Assembly: GCA_026545765.1 (NCBI GenBank)
Contig: CM048843.1
Coordinates: 9,075,501 to 9,139,500, forward strand
Direction: 5' to 3'
Length of the DNA: 64,000 bases
Source of the DNA: Plantago major
Taxonomy: Eukaryota; Streptophyta; Magnoliopsida; Lamiales; Plantaginaceae
Of the stretch, positions 54,671 to 64,000 are shown in pieces. A model generated the notes under the pieces. That model searched no databases, was not told where the DNA came from, and saw nothing but the letters and a program-made list of their open reading frames with translations. Both the position numbers and the translations under genes were made by a program. Position 1 is the first letter of the stretch. Each line of letters begins with the position of its first letter.

Positions 54671-56470
54671 GGAATTTAAAAAATAGAGCATTTATTAAAT
54701 ATTTAATACTCCACCCATCTATTTAACAAGAAATTAATAGATATTTAGATTTTCAATTATAAATTTTGAATCTACGGTTGAGCAAAGTCAGAATAGGGGG
54801 CGAGAATTTTGTTCCATGATGTTTTGCCAGGTTAAACGTGAGGCTAATGTTTTAGCGCTCAGTTAGGTGTTCTTATATAATATAACTAGAACGTGAGCGT
54901 GTCATTGTGTGACATCTAATTACAAATAATAATAAAAGTATATGAAGGTAAGTGCAATCGTTGTTTCTGAAAACGAATTGTCTTTTTTAGTTGAATTAAG
55001 ATTTTGGATATGCGAATTGATCGGTTCCAATTTGATTAAAGAAGATGGATAAGAAATATTGGTTATCGTTGTTTTTTTTTTTCTTTAATGATGATTGATT
55101 TTGTTGGAGTTCGATTAGGGTTTTGAATTTATTGGAGATGACATATTGAGATTTTTTAATGATGAATTAATTCTTTTGGGGTTGATTTAGGGCTTGAAAT
55201 TTAATTAGAGAAAACAAAATTGAGTTTTTTTAATGATGAATTGATTTTGTTGGAGTTGCGTTAGGGCTTAGCACATATATTATCGACGTTCTTATGATGA
55301 TGTTGGTTTGGTATATTTGTATTATCCACACCAAGATCGTTTTAGCATATATTGTTATAGTGGTATATATGTTACTAGACATGCTTTTTTTTTTTTTTTC
55401 AGTTCCAGGATATAGAAGAGATACACATGAGCTAATTGGTGGTGTGTTGATCTTTACATGTCTATCAACAATATTTTACACGTGAAGACTTTCAAGTTCC
55501 TTTTCTTTATGTATAAGATTCGATCGGTATGATGAGGTATAATGGTTATCTTCTCTACGGTCTATGTCCGGAAGGACTGATTCTATCCAACCCGAATTTA
55601 ACCCCATGCGAAATAATGATGTTCAGGTCCGGTCTAGCATGCATATACTCGAACCCGTTCCACACCTTTGTTACAATACCCGAGCACAACATTTTAAGTT
55701 AGTGGGGGGGGGGGGGGGATCTGATACTCTCTAGGTGGGAAAACTCAATTCGATCTTCTCTCTACTTTCTTGATCTCCATAATGAGCCGGGGAGGGGGAT
55801 CAGCTTATACTCTCTAGCCAGAGAAAATGTCTTCGATCTTCTCTGTACTTTCTTGATCTCCATTACGGGCCGGTGGGGGCGGGGGACAATCGTACCATGT
55901 GAAATTATGTTTGTAAAATAATAATTTTTGTGTTTTTGATGGGGTGACGCATACCACCGTGTGGTTGTTGGAAACCGGTGGGTTGGAAAAAAACAACCGT
56001 AACGTGAAATTGAGTTTGTATAATATTTTTTTTGTGTGTGTTGTGGGGTGACCACATACCATTGCAGGGGTTGTTTGGAACAACTCTATTGATTATGTAT
56101 ACTTTTGTATTTTATTTTGATTTCGTTTGAGGGATAATTTTTTTTAAAAAACATATTTTTTTTAATAAGTTAATTATATTACATGGGCTCCCGTGATCGA
56201 ACCTTTTGCATGTAAAAGTTAAAAAAAAAATGTGCCTGCTACTAATTAACATGTCGGGTACGGTAGGACCCTATTTTTACATTTTCTATCGTTAACATAA
56301 ATAAACATTCAATGATATAATATTGAATGAAGAAGGACTAATGACCAACACCATGATCAACGTTATTCACATAAATTTAACTACCTTATTTTCTCGATTA
56401 ATTTATTTTAACACCCCTTTCTATTTATTATTAAAAGTTAATTATACCGTGGCATCGCCACGGGTTAGTA
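54671..56470. other. Helitron interior without genes
   Basis: 54850-55480 is AT-rich with a possible spliced fragment (ATGATGATGTTGG at 55293 and CTTTTTTTTTTTTTTCAG acceptor at 55402) that I cannot assign. 55500-56080 is a better conserved block, found inverted at 61790-62530. 55740-55870 has three diverged repeats of a TCTTGATCTCCATWAYGRGCC-like unit. Confidence 0.45.
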
Positions 56471-56474
56471 CTAG

Positions 56475-56843
56475 TACAATATAAAGGAATAAACTCATAA
56501 TAATAATAAAAATTTATTATTCCAATTTGTGTCTGAACTCTTAAATAAAAACTCCATTTTATAAATATATTTTACTAATGCCAACCATATTATGTAATTG
56601 GAGTTTAATTCCATACATTATCTCTTTAAGTGAATGAAGCCTAAAATGTGTTATAAGAAGAATATATATATTTAGTGTAACGCTCAAAAAAATAAATAAA
56701 ATGTAAACAACCTCGAGGCGCACAAAGTCTCTCTAAAACGTTTATCCACAAAATTCGTGATTTAGTTTCAAATGTAGCCTCAAATCGTCTAGAATAGAGA
56801 TAATAAATCTTTAAAGTGTAATCCAAAAAAATTAGAAAAGGTA
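56475..56843. other. Intron-like region after the Helitron
   Basis: Resumes homology to 46853-47000. From 56680 on a segment not in copy 1 begins. No gene. Confidence 0.4.
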
Positions 56844-57690
56844 GGCTCTGTTCTTTTCAACTGAAAACTCTTTCGATTCGATTCGATTCGATTCCATTCG
56901 ATTCAGATTCGATTCTTCACTTTCTTGATTCGGCTCTCTTAAGTTCATTACATTCATATTATAATAATAATTATTATTATTATTATTATTTATTATTATT
57001 ATTTTATCATTTATTTATACAACCCATGTTTTGTACGAGGAAAATAAGAAAATTTATCCAATTGAGATATTTTCAACCTTTTTCTTTCTTTCTTTTTAAC
57101 ACGACTTTTAGTAGATCAATGAAATAAAAAGTATAGTTACGATTCGAATTACCTTTCTTTCTACCGTAAAAGTTGAGTTAAGATAAGAAACTACAGGAAC
57201 CTGGGAGTACCATTCAAACTGGTTCACATACTTTGTACGTACATCTCTAACAAAAAATCGACATGTTCTTTTATTGGAAGATATTAGAACAATAGAAGTA
57301 AACTCAGAAGCATACGTTGAGTTTTTTCTCAAACTTAATAAATAAAAAACAAGTTATACCAAACTAAAGTCAAACCAAACTCTACAAATTACGCACAAAA
57401 AAGTATAAAACAAAGTTATGATAGTCAAATATACTTAATTTATTTTTATAATATAATTTTATTATATTCTTTTGTCGTGTACTTTGCGAGTAATTACAGT
57501 CAACGTCCAGAAAAAAGTCTCCTTACGAATTTATTAATGGACCGGATGTAGTATTCATTATTATTAAAAAAATGGGACAAATGTAATTTCTTCAGTTCGT
57601 TTGATTTGATTCGTTTGATTTCAACTCGTTTGATTCGATTCGATTCCATTGATTCGATTCGATTCGATTGGTAAATTTAATTTGAAAAAC
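56844..57690. mobile_element. Harbinger-type MITE related to 18627-19278
   Basis: Left end GGCTCTGTTCTTTTCAACTG and interior (TTTTGTACGAGGAAAATAAG, AAACAAGTTATACCAAAC) match the 652-bp MITE. The right end has decayed (AATTTAATTTGAAAAACGAG), so target duplications cannot be confirmed. Interrupted at 57117-57313. Confidence 0.7.
57117..57313 (-). other. 197-bp foreign insert within the MITE
   Basis: Absent from the related MITE at 18905. On the minus strand it is fully open (ATTCGAATCGTAACTATAC region; peptide contains TCRFFVRDVRTKYVNQFEW). Composition differs from its surroundings. It might be organelle or gene-derived filler DNA; I cannot identify it. Confidence 0.35.
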
Positions 57691-57820
57691 GAGTACTAAA
57701 ACATGCTCAGTAAGCCGATCACTTGGAAGCTGCTCCATTTTCGTTACCTAGAATAAATAAATCAAGCAAGTATCAAACAAAGCAAGGGTCTGAGCAAGTA
57801 ACCATACATGACATAAAATA

Positions 57821-58077
57821 CTCCCACCATTTCAGATAAAGTGTTACATTTTGACTTTGACCGGTCAACTGTCTTCGAGTTTGACCACAAATTACTCATA
57901 AACGATAATAGTAAATAATTTAATAAAATCATATAATAAAAATTTAATTACTAAATTTTTATTATATAATTTTAATAATTTATTTATTAATATAGTTTAA
58001 GAGTAAATTGTGGTCAAACGCGGAGACAGTTGACCGCAGAATAATAAAATGTAACAATTTTTTTTAAATGGAGGAAG
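57821..58077. mobile_element. Stowaway-type MITE, 257 bp
   Basis: Ends CTCCCACCATTTCAGATAAA and CTTCCTCCATTTAAAAAAA (complement of the right end), TA on both sides (57819-57820 and 58078-58079), with a long internal inverted pair (GTTTGACCACAAATTACTC and GAGTAAATTGTGGTCAAAC). Confidence 0.88.
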
Positions 58078-58118
58078 TACAATGCAACACATTGTAAGAC
58101 TTCATAAACACTCGGGTT

Positions 58119-58240
58119 TGACACAAAGTCTAGCCATTAATTTGAGTTTGGCCTGACACAAAGCCTAGCCATTTATCTAAGCTTGCCTGACACAAAGCCT
58201 AGCCGCTCATCTGATTAACCTGACACAAAGCCTGGTCAAT
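58119..58240. repeat. Minisatellite, four units of about 34 bp
   Basis: TGACACAAAGYCTRGYC recurs at 58119, 58154, 58188 and 58221 (periods 35, 34, 33 bp). Units are diverged. No coding potential evident. Confidence 0.85.
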
Positions 58241-58786
58241 TATGTCCAGTAGACATTCTCACGTCTCCATATAGTAGTGTAAGTCAAGAATTGGATACAT
58301 AAGCACATTACCTGACTGTCCCGGCCAAATCGTGATTAATTAAAGTTAATTAACAGTTACCATAACATCACTTTCACTCCGATCAAACCTTGAATGCATC
58401 CTAATATCGAAAACTCAAACAAATTATCTTTTAACATGACAGTGCAACTTAAACAGGAATTGAAGAACTCTAACGTTGGATTTATCATTCTATTTTTACT
58501 TGTCTGAGAAGAAGAACACAAAGATGTAGCAAAATAATGGTAGATCCCCACTTCACTGATTGGTCCTTCTCTTCTTCTTTTTTCCCCCCAAAAGTTTACG
58601 ACGTCTCTTCCTTCTTCCCACGGAAACCAAAAGGGTTTCTAGGTTAGAGAGGTAATTGAATGGGCCCAAATTAAAAGGAATTGGGCTCGATAGCAAAGTT
58701 CGTTTTAAAACGCCACGACTTAACTCGGGTCTCCTTAAAAACGTTTTAAACCGTTGGATTAAATTTTTAGGTCGTTACATCAAGGG
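58241..58786. other. Single-copy-like region of unknown nature
   Basis: No gene recognised. 58550-58760 contains a CT-rich stretch, ACGACGTCTCTTCC and ATTGGGCT/GGGCCCA motifs (the latter a common plant promoter element, site II/TCP-like), so it may be a promoter fragment. It has no counterpart in the other block. Confidence 0.35.
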
Positions 58787-59517
58787 TCATTTTCAAAAAC
58801 ACCCCTTATTATTTGCTCCAATTTCATATTAATACCCATTATTTGACGTATTACAAATAAACTCAAAATCCACATCCAACATTGACTCTGACAAGTACGT
58901 GCCATTTCTTGCTAATCTGGATGGTTAGTTGGCATGATTTGGCATAAGTTTTTTCAAAAAAAAAAAGGATAAAAACTTAATTTAGAAAGTAAAGGAAAAT
59001 GAAAACTAATTTATTCTTTCATATTCTTTCATCTCTTCTTCTTCAACCCGCCTTCCACCATCACCTCCTCCAACCAAGCTCCAACATCATCACCTCCGAC
59101 CAACCACCATCACCTCCACAAAAATTAGGAACATAATAAACAAGTAATTGAGTTTCCATTGAATAATAGAGACCCATTTCAATGGCTTGAAAAGCTTGAA
59201 ATGGGTCTCCAGTGGAGGAGACACAAATGGGTCTCCCAGCAGCCCCAATCGAAGCATTTAAGAGCTCCATTTGGAGCTCTAATAGGACCGATCAGAGCTC
59301 ATGTCGGAGCTTAAAATTAGCTCCGGCAAGAGCAAAAATTAAACTATCCCCGGAGCTGTTTTTACCTCCGACGGGAGCTTTTAGCGAGCTCCAACCGGAG
59401 CTCTTAATGCTCCTATTAGGGTTGATGTAAAAGCAACCCCAATTGGAGCTTATGGGTCTCCTCCATTGGACACCCATAGGAAGCATTTTGAGCTTTTTAA
59501 TGGGTCACTAATGGAGT
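58787..59517. repeat. Duplicate of 47090-48840 without the CACTA element
   Basis: Collinear with copy 1, containing the CCACCATCACC-rich and GAGCTCC-rich palindromic stretches (59200-59500) typical of the MULE arms here. No gene. Confidence 0.6.
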
Positions 59518-59860
59518 TTTTTTTTTTCTTTACCAAATTGCATAAATAAACTCGGAGATGAGGACTTTAATAAACCTTCTATCAGCAGCCTTTCCCTTAA
59601 CTTCATGACACAACACCAAAATTTCACAATTCCAAACACTACAACTTTGCTTTCCAGACCAGCGGAGAAGAGCAAGCCAAGCATCACGAACAAAGCGGCA
59701 GTCGAAAAATAAATGGTTTAAAGTTTCTGAAACCTATGTTGAAAAAACACGCACAAAGGATCCGAATCAGATCGAAAACATAGCATTCTATCCTTATTAG
59801 CCAACCGTCGTTTCAATGCAAACCAAAGAATGAAACGAGCTTGACGAGATGCCATATTAT
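59518..59860 (-). pseudogene. LINE 3' fragment with zinc-binding domain, copy 2
   Basis: Duplicate of 48849-49170, with poly-A remnant at 59518-59526 (plus-strand T-run). Frameshifts broke the zinc-binding frame; short open pieces such as CCVMKLRERLLIEG remain. Confidence 0.65.
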
Positions 59861-60025
59861 GCATACAAGTTCCTTCTACATCACCGGAACACCAACAGGT
59901 CTTATCTCAAGGTACAATTAGTACATACCAAATAGAGGGATCACTCCCCGATTCACCGTGTGAAATGCATTTTTTTTTGGGTTCCTAGATCTCTCCAACA
60001 ACCGATTATCATGTAATTTACCAAA

Positions 60026-61168
60026 ATGTTGGACAAATCATTACAAATACAACTGACAAACAACTTTACTTACATGAGGGGTTCCTTCTATAATTTTTCA
60101 GGGCATCTTCCAGATTCTTTTGCAAAGTTAACCAGACTCACTGTATTGATAGTATCATCGAATCGTCTTTCTGGTATTATTCCAAACTCTATTGGTGGAG
60201 CCTACTCATTGCTATGGCTACAGCTGAACAACAACAATTTTAGAGGAGAATTTCCTTTGAGTCTGAGAAACTGCACTGCACTACGTGTTATAGATGTTGG
60301 AGAGAACTCTATTTCAGGAAAACTGCCAAAATGGATTGGAAATGATCTGTCGATATTGAAAGTGCTTAGGCTAAAGAGTAATAAATTATATGGCACGGTC
60401 CCTCTCGAGCTTTGTCAACTTCGTCGGCTACAAATATTGGATCTCGCGAATAATAAGTTGGCGGGATATATTCCGCGTTGCTTTGGGAATTTCTTTGGCA
60501 TGGAGCTGTTCAACTCCACATATGATTCTTTCGCAATACGATATGGTTTGGAAGAGGTTATAAAAGGAGTTACACAACGATACTTGAGGACCCTGCAATA
60601 TGTTGTAAACATAGATCTCTCTGAGAATAATTTGACCGGTCAAATTCCTCTGGAGCTGACCAGGCTTATTGCCTTGCTTTCTCTCAACTTGTCACATAAT
60701 CATTTGCAAGGCAACATTCCAGGACAAATTGGAGACATGAAGTCGTTGGAAGCTCTTGATCTCTCAAACAATGATCTATTCGGCAACATTCCAGTGAGCT
60801 TATCAAATTTGACTTCTTTGAGTCATCTGAATTTGTCACACAACAAATTGACAGGAGAAATTCCAACAGGGCGTCAACTGCAAACTCTTGAAGATCCTTC
60901 GATTTACAAGGGTAATTCTGGTCTTTGTGGACCTCCTCTAGTAAAGAAATGTCACGATGACAAAGCATCAAATGCTCCGAATGTTGAAACTCATGTTGCA
61001 TACAGTGATGAAGACAAAATCGATAAAATATGGATTTACGGAATAATAACAAGTGGATTTGCAACAGGATTTTGGGGTGTGATTGTACTTCTGGTGTTCA
61101 AACAAAGCTGGAGGTATGTTTACTTCAGATTTATAGATGGGGTTATAGCCAGAATATTGGAAAGATAG
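60026..61168 (+). CDS. LRR receptor-like protein, terminal exon, copy 2
   Basis: 380 codons open from the ATG at 60026, over 90% identical to copy 1 by eye. The acceptor TTTTTCAG/GG puts the reliable exon start near 60104-60107. Same order: LRRs, island-like segment (STYDSFAIRYGLEEVIKG), LRRs, C-cap (GNSGLCGPPLVKKC), acidic segment (YSDEDKIDKIW), membrane helix (GIITSGFATGFWGVIVLLVF) and tail ending ARILER. Changes from copy 1 cluster in the LRR and island parts (YIPRCFGNFFGMELFNS against YIPPCFGNFSGMEFYNS). Upstream, 59975-60025 retains FLDLSNNRLSCNLPKCW coding sequence that is partly damaged. Membrane RLP of the EIX/Cf type, no kinase. Confidence 0.85.
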   Translation: MLDKSLQIQLTNNFTYMRGSFYNFSGHLPDSFAKLTRLTVLIVSSNRLSGIIPNSIGGAYSLLWLQLNNNNFRGEFPLSLRNCTALRVIDVGENSISGKLPKWIGNDLSILKVLRLKSNKLYGTVPLELCQLRRLQILDLANNKLAGYIPRCFGNFFGMELFNSTYDSFAIRYGLEEVIKGVTQRYLRTLQYVVNIDLSENNLTGQIPLELTRLIALLSLNLSHNHLQGNIPGQIGDMKSLEALDLSNNDLFGNIPVSLSNLTSLSHLNLSHNKLTGEIPTGRQLQTLEDPSIYKGNSGLCGPPLVKKCHDDKASNAPNVETHVAYSDEDKIDKIWIYGIITSGFATGFWGVIVLLVFKQSWRYVYFRFIDGVIARILER

Positions 61169-61460
61169 ACTAATATATGCATTGATCAATCATGTAAAAT
61201 TGTACTAGCTGCCTCCATCTTGAAGTTCACTTTTGGAATTTTATTTCCCAACAATTTGTAATTTGCTAGCTTTAGCTTAATATGTAGTTACGTATGTTCG
61301 GTGTTTACAGTAAATTTTCTACATACCCTAGAAGTAGTTATGATCTATTTTGCCAAAAAAATATTTCTAGGAGTATTATTTTAGCAACTAGTATAAAATT
61401 TGCAGCATATTCAATCTTCTGGGTCGCAGTGTTACGTTCTCAGTTTTTCAACTATTAATA
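61169..61460 (+). other. 3' region of RLP copy 2
   Basis: Collinear with 50768-51050. Ends where the inverted Helitron begins (CTAG at 61461). Confidence 0.55.
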
Positions 61461-62618
61461 CTAGTACTAACACGTGGTGATGCCGCGGTATAATTTACTT
61501 TTAATAATAAATAAAAATGGATGATAAAATAAATTAATCGAAAAAATAAGGTAGTACTTCTTCATCCAATATTATATCATTGAGTGTTTATGTGAACAAC
61601 GTTGATCATGGTGTCGGTCGGTAGTACTTCTTCATTCAATATTATATCATTGAGTGTTTATTTATGTTACTATAGAGAATGTAAGAATAAGGTCATATCG
61701 TACCAGACCTGTTAATTAGTAATAGATACACGTTTGTTTTTTTTTAATTATATCCCTCAAACGGAACCAAGTTAAAATACAAGAGTATACAACACAATCA
61801 ATAGAGTTGTTCCCAACACCCCCCACCGTGACATGTGGTCACCCCACCACACACACACACAAATATTATACAAACATATTTCACATGTTATTATTGTTTT
61901 TCAACCCCGCAGTGGTATGCATCACCCCACCAAAGACACAAAAAATATTATCTATGAACATAATTTCACATGATACGGTTGTCACCCCCCCCCCCCCCCC
62001 CTCCCGGGCCCGTTATGGATGAAGAAAGTAGAAAGAAGATAGAAGAGAGTTTCCCTGCCTAGAGAGTACCTGCCAGACCCCTCGTGGCCCGTCATGGAGA
62101 TCAAGAAAGTACAGAGAAGAGCGAAGACATTTTCCCCTGCAGAGTACCCCGTTATGGAGATCAAGAAAAGTAGAGAGAAGATCGAAGAGAGTTTCCCCAC
62201 CTAGAGAGTATCATATCCCCCCAGGCTCGTTATGGATCAAGGAAGTAGAGAGAAGATCGAAGAGAGTTTATCTGCCCAGAGAGTATATGCAGACTCCCTC
62301 CTGCCCCGAAAAAATGTAGTTTTTACTAAGTTAATTATAAAATGTTGCGGTCGGGTCTTGTAACAAAGGTATGGAACGGGTTCGAGAACATCATTAATTC
62401 GAACGGGGTTGAATTCGGGTTGGATGGAACCAGTCATTCCAGCCATAGACCGTAGAGAAGAGAACCATTATACCTCATCCTACCGATCGAATCTTATACA
62501 TAAAGAAAATGAAATTGAAGGTCTTTACATGTAAAATATTGTTGATATACATGTAAAGATCAACACACCACCAATTAGCTCACGAGTGTCTCTTCTATCT
62601 TCTGGAATCGAAAAGAGC

Positions 62619-64000
62619 ACGTCTAGAATGTTTGATGCTAATCAAAATAATCGTATATCCGATTCAAAAAAAAGTTTGTCCAGAATGTTTGATGCTAAGC
62701 TATTTATAATGAGTCTCTTTTTGAACGCTTGATGCTACGTTAATTATTTATAATGTGTTTTAATGAGTCGCTTTTAATTTTTTAATTCCATTATTTTATT
62801 TTATCTTATTGAATAAATTTATATTTTATTTTAATGAATAAAATAATTTATTTAATTAATAATAGTATTCAAAATTGGTGTCTACAGATTTGTCTTGTCG
62901 TGGCCAATTTAAATATATGTTAAAAATATTTTTTAGATTTTTGTAGATAAAGTTATATGAGATTAATATTTTATTTTAGTAAATGAAATGATTTATTTAA
63001 TTTTTAATAATAATAATAATAATATTAATAATTGGTGTCTATATATTCGTCTTGTCATGGTGAATTCAAATATATGTTAAAATATTTTTCGGAGTTTTGT
63101 AGATAAATTTATATGAGATTTAATCAAAGCTATATATGTAGCCAACGTACCAAAATAAACAGTGAAAGATATACTGGTTGAAAATGCAACTAATTCCATA
63201 AAATTCCACATAGGATCGATTGAATTAATTTAATAAATAATCTATTTTAAAATTAAAATTCCATTATTTTATTTTATATTATTTAATAAAGAGTAGTTCT
63301 TATGAGAGACGGTCTTATAGAGAGATTAAAAGAGACGGACAAAATTACAGTTATATCCAAAAACATTAGAGATTTTATAAGAACATCAATGATATACATA
63401 TACATAAAAATGACATAAAATGCCTACTCATAAAACATTACTGGTATTGTTTAAAACATTATACATATAATTAAGAACACCAATCCGTCTCTCAGATCTC
63501 TCACTATATATACACGTACGTCTAGAATGTTTGATGCTAATCAAAATAATCGTATATCCGATTCAAAAAAAAGTTTGTCCAGAATGTTTGATGCTAAACT
63601 ATTTATAATGAGTCTCTTTTTGAACGCTTGATGCTACGTTAATTATTTATAATGTATTTTAATGAGTTGCTTTTAATTTTTTAAATTTCATTATTTCATT
63701 TTATCTTATTTAATAAATTTATATTTTATTTTAATGAATAAAACAATTTATTTAATTAATAATAGTATTCAAAATTGGTGTCTACAGATTCGTCTTGTCG
63801 TGGCGAATTTAAATATATGTTAAAAATATTTTTTAGATTTTTGTAGATAAAGTTATATGAGATTAATATTTTATTTTAGTGAATGAAATGATTTATTTAA
63901 TTAATAATAATAATAATAATATGAGATTAATATTTTATTTTAGTGAATGAAATGATTTATTTGATTAATAATAGTAATAATAATAATAATTGGTGTCTAT
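62619..64000. repeat. Tandem duplication within the inverted Helitron, period about 899 bp
   Basis: 62621-62990 and 63520-63890 are nearly identical (CACGTCTAGAATGTTTGATG against TACGTCTAGAATGTTTGATG at the starts). The first unit holds an extra MITE at its end (63298-63510). High similarity suggests a recent event. Confidence 0.8.
63298..63510. mobile_element. MITE related to 46425-46640
   Basis: Shares GAGAGACGGTCTTAT, AAAAACATTAGAG, CTCATAAAACATTAC and a final CGTCTC with 46425-46640. Ends carry short inverted GAGAGACGG. Superfamily uncertain. Confidence 0.65.

Larger units (their letters stand above)
53623..56474 (+). mobile_element. Non-autonomous Helitron, 2852 bp
   Basis: Starts TCTATATATTATTAAAAG (53623), a classic plant Helitron 5' end, and finishes CTAG (56471-56474) just after the hairpin CCGTGGCATCGCCACGG. 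It sits between A and T with no target duplication. The paralogous block has the empty site GGAA/TACT at 46852/46853. No Rep/helicase gene. Contains a long (TA)n tract, two diverged copies of a 0.3-kb unit, and a G-run near 55706-55718. Confidence 0.92.
61461..64000 (-). mobile_element. Inverted Helitron copy, continuing past the window
   Basis: Begins CTAG (complement of the 3' end) followed by the complement of hairpin CCGCGGCATCACCACGTG; then the inverted equivalent of 55480-56470 (61480-62600) and of the 0.3-kb unit. The 5' TC end is not reached. No Rep/helicase gene. C-run at 61986-62002 matches the G-run of the other copy. Confidence 0.82.

Noticed and set aside
55294..55485. Small membrane protein ORF in the Helitron
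   Set aside because: AT-rich frame with a run of T coding Phe; no family resemblance and not conserved in the inverted copy.
62000..62300. CRISPR-like spaced repeats (GAGATCAAGAAAGTAGAGAGAAG)
   Set aside because: Only three diverged units with unequal spacing, inside a Helitron in a plant genome; ordinary tandem repeats.

Overview
This is a nuclear plant sequence, almost certainly from a eudicot. It carries plant-type LRR receptor genes, plant TE families (Tat/Ty3-gypsy, L1 LINE with RNase H, CACTA, PIF/Harbinger, MULE, Stowaway, Helitron) and a plastid-derived insert with trnR-ACG and 5S rRNA. An asterid/Lamiales source is only my impression. About 90% of the window is repeats or relics. 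I see no CRISPR array, operon or complete host housekeeping gene.

Layout. (1) 1-515 is the 5' flank of a tandemly repeated LRR unit (unit A). (2) 516-14245 is a decayed Tat/Retand-type Ty3-gypsy element in minus orientation: gag 13.9-13.4 kb, protease, RT/RNase H, second RNase H, integrase ending at 7.8 kb, then a spliced plus-strand (antisense) gene at 2.0-5.6 kb, polypurine tract and 3' LTR 516-1449. A 1.2-kb CACTA element (10979-12197) sits inside RT. (3) 14.2-31.6 kb holds three tandem copies (A, B, C) of a unit with a conserved 5' flank and a large first exon. That exon encodes a signal peptide, an LRR N-cap and about nine LRRs resembling the ectodomain of LRR-RLK subfamily XII (At3g47570/EFR/Xa21-like). 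Further exons follow, each exactly 144 bp, phase 1-1 and coding two 24-residue LRRs. Seven occur in the window (21415, 29000, 29337, 29644, 31425, 45873, 52559) and all are open. (4) 31.6-45.6 kb is mostly insertions: a 4.4-kb long-TIR MULE with nested MITEs, a plastid insert (37109-37546), a 2.8-kb non-autonomous LTR element (37618-40404) and an L1 LINE (about 40676-45587) with a 16-bp target-site duplication. (5) 45.7-61.4 kb is a duplicated block. Each copy has one 144-bp LRR exon followed some kb later by a terminal exon coding LRRs, C-cap, acidic segment, one membrane helix and a short tail with no kinase (49568-50767; 60026-61168), i.e. a receptor-like-protein (RLP) end. Comparing the copies gives empty sites for a CACTA, a Stowaway and a 2.85-kb Helitron. 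(6) 61461-64000 is a second, inverted Helitron running off the window.

How it fits together. The LRR exons share one splice phase (within the Gly codon of the LTG or FSG motif), so first exons, 144-bp modules and RLP terminal exons could all splice in frame. The region looks like a modular receptor cluster that expanded by tandem exon and block duplication and was then broken by transposons. Unit A is truncated, unit C has a 155-bp frameshifting deletion, and unit B keeps an open first exon plus one module. No kinase exon is visible. Whether any chain of exons is transcribed cannot be told from sequence alone.
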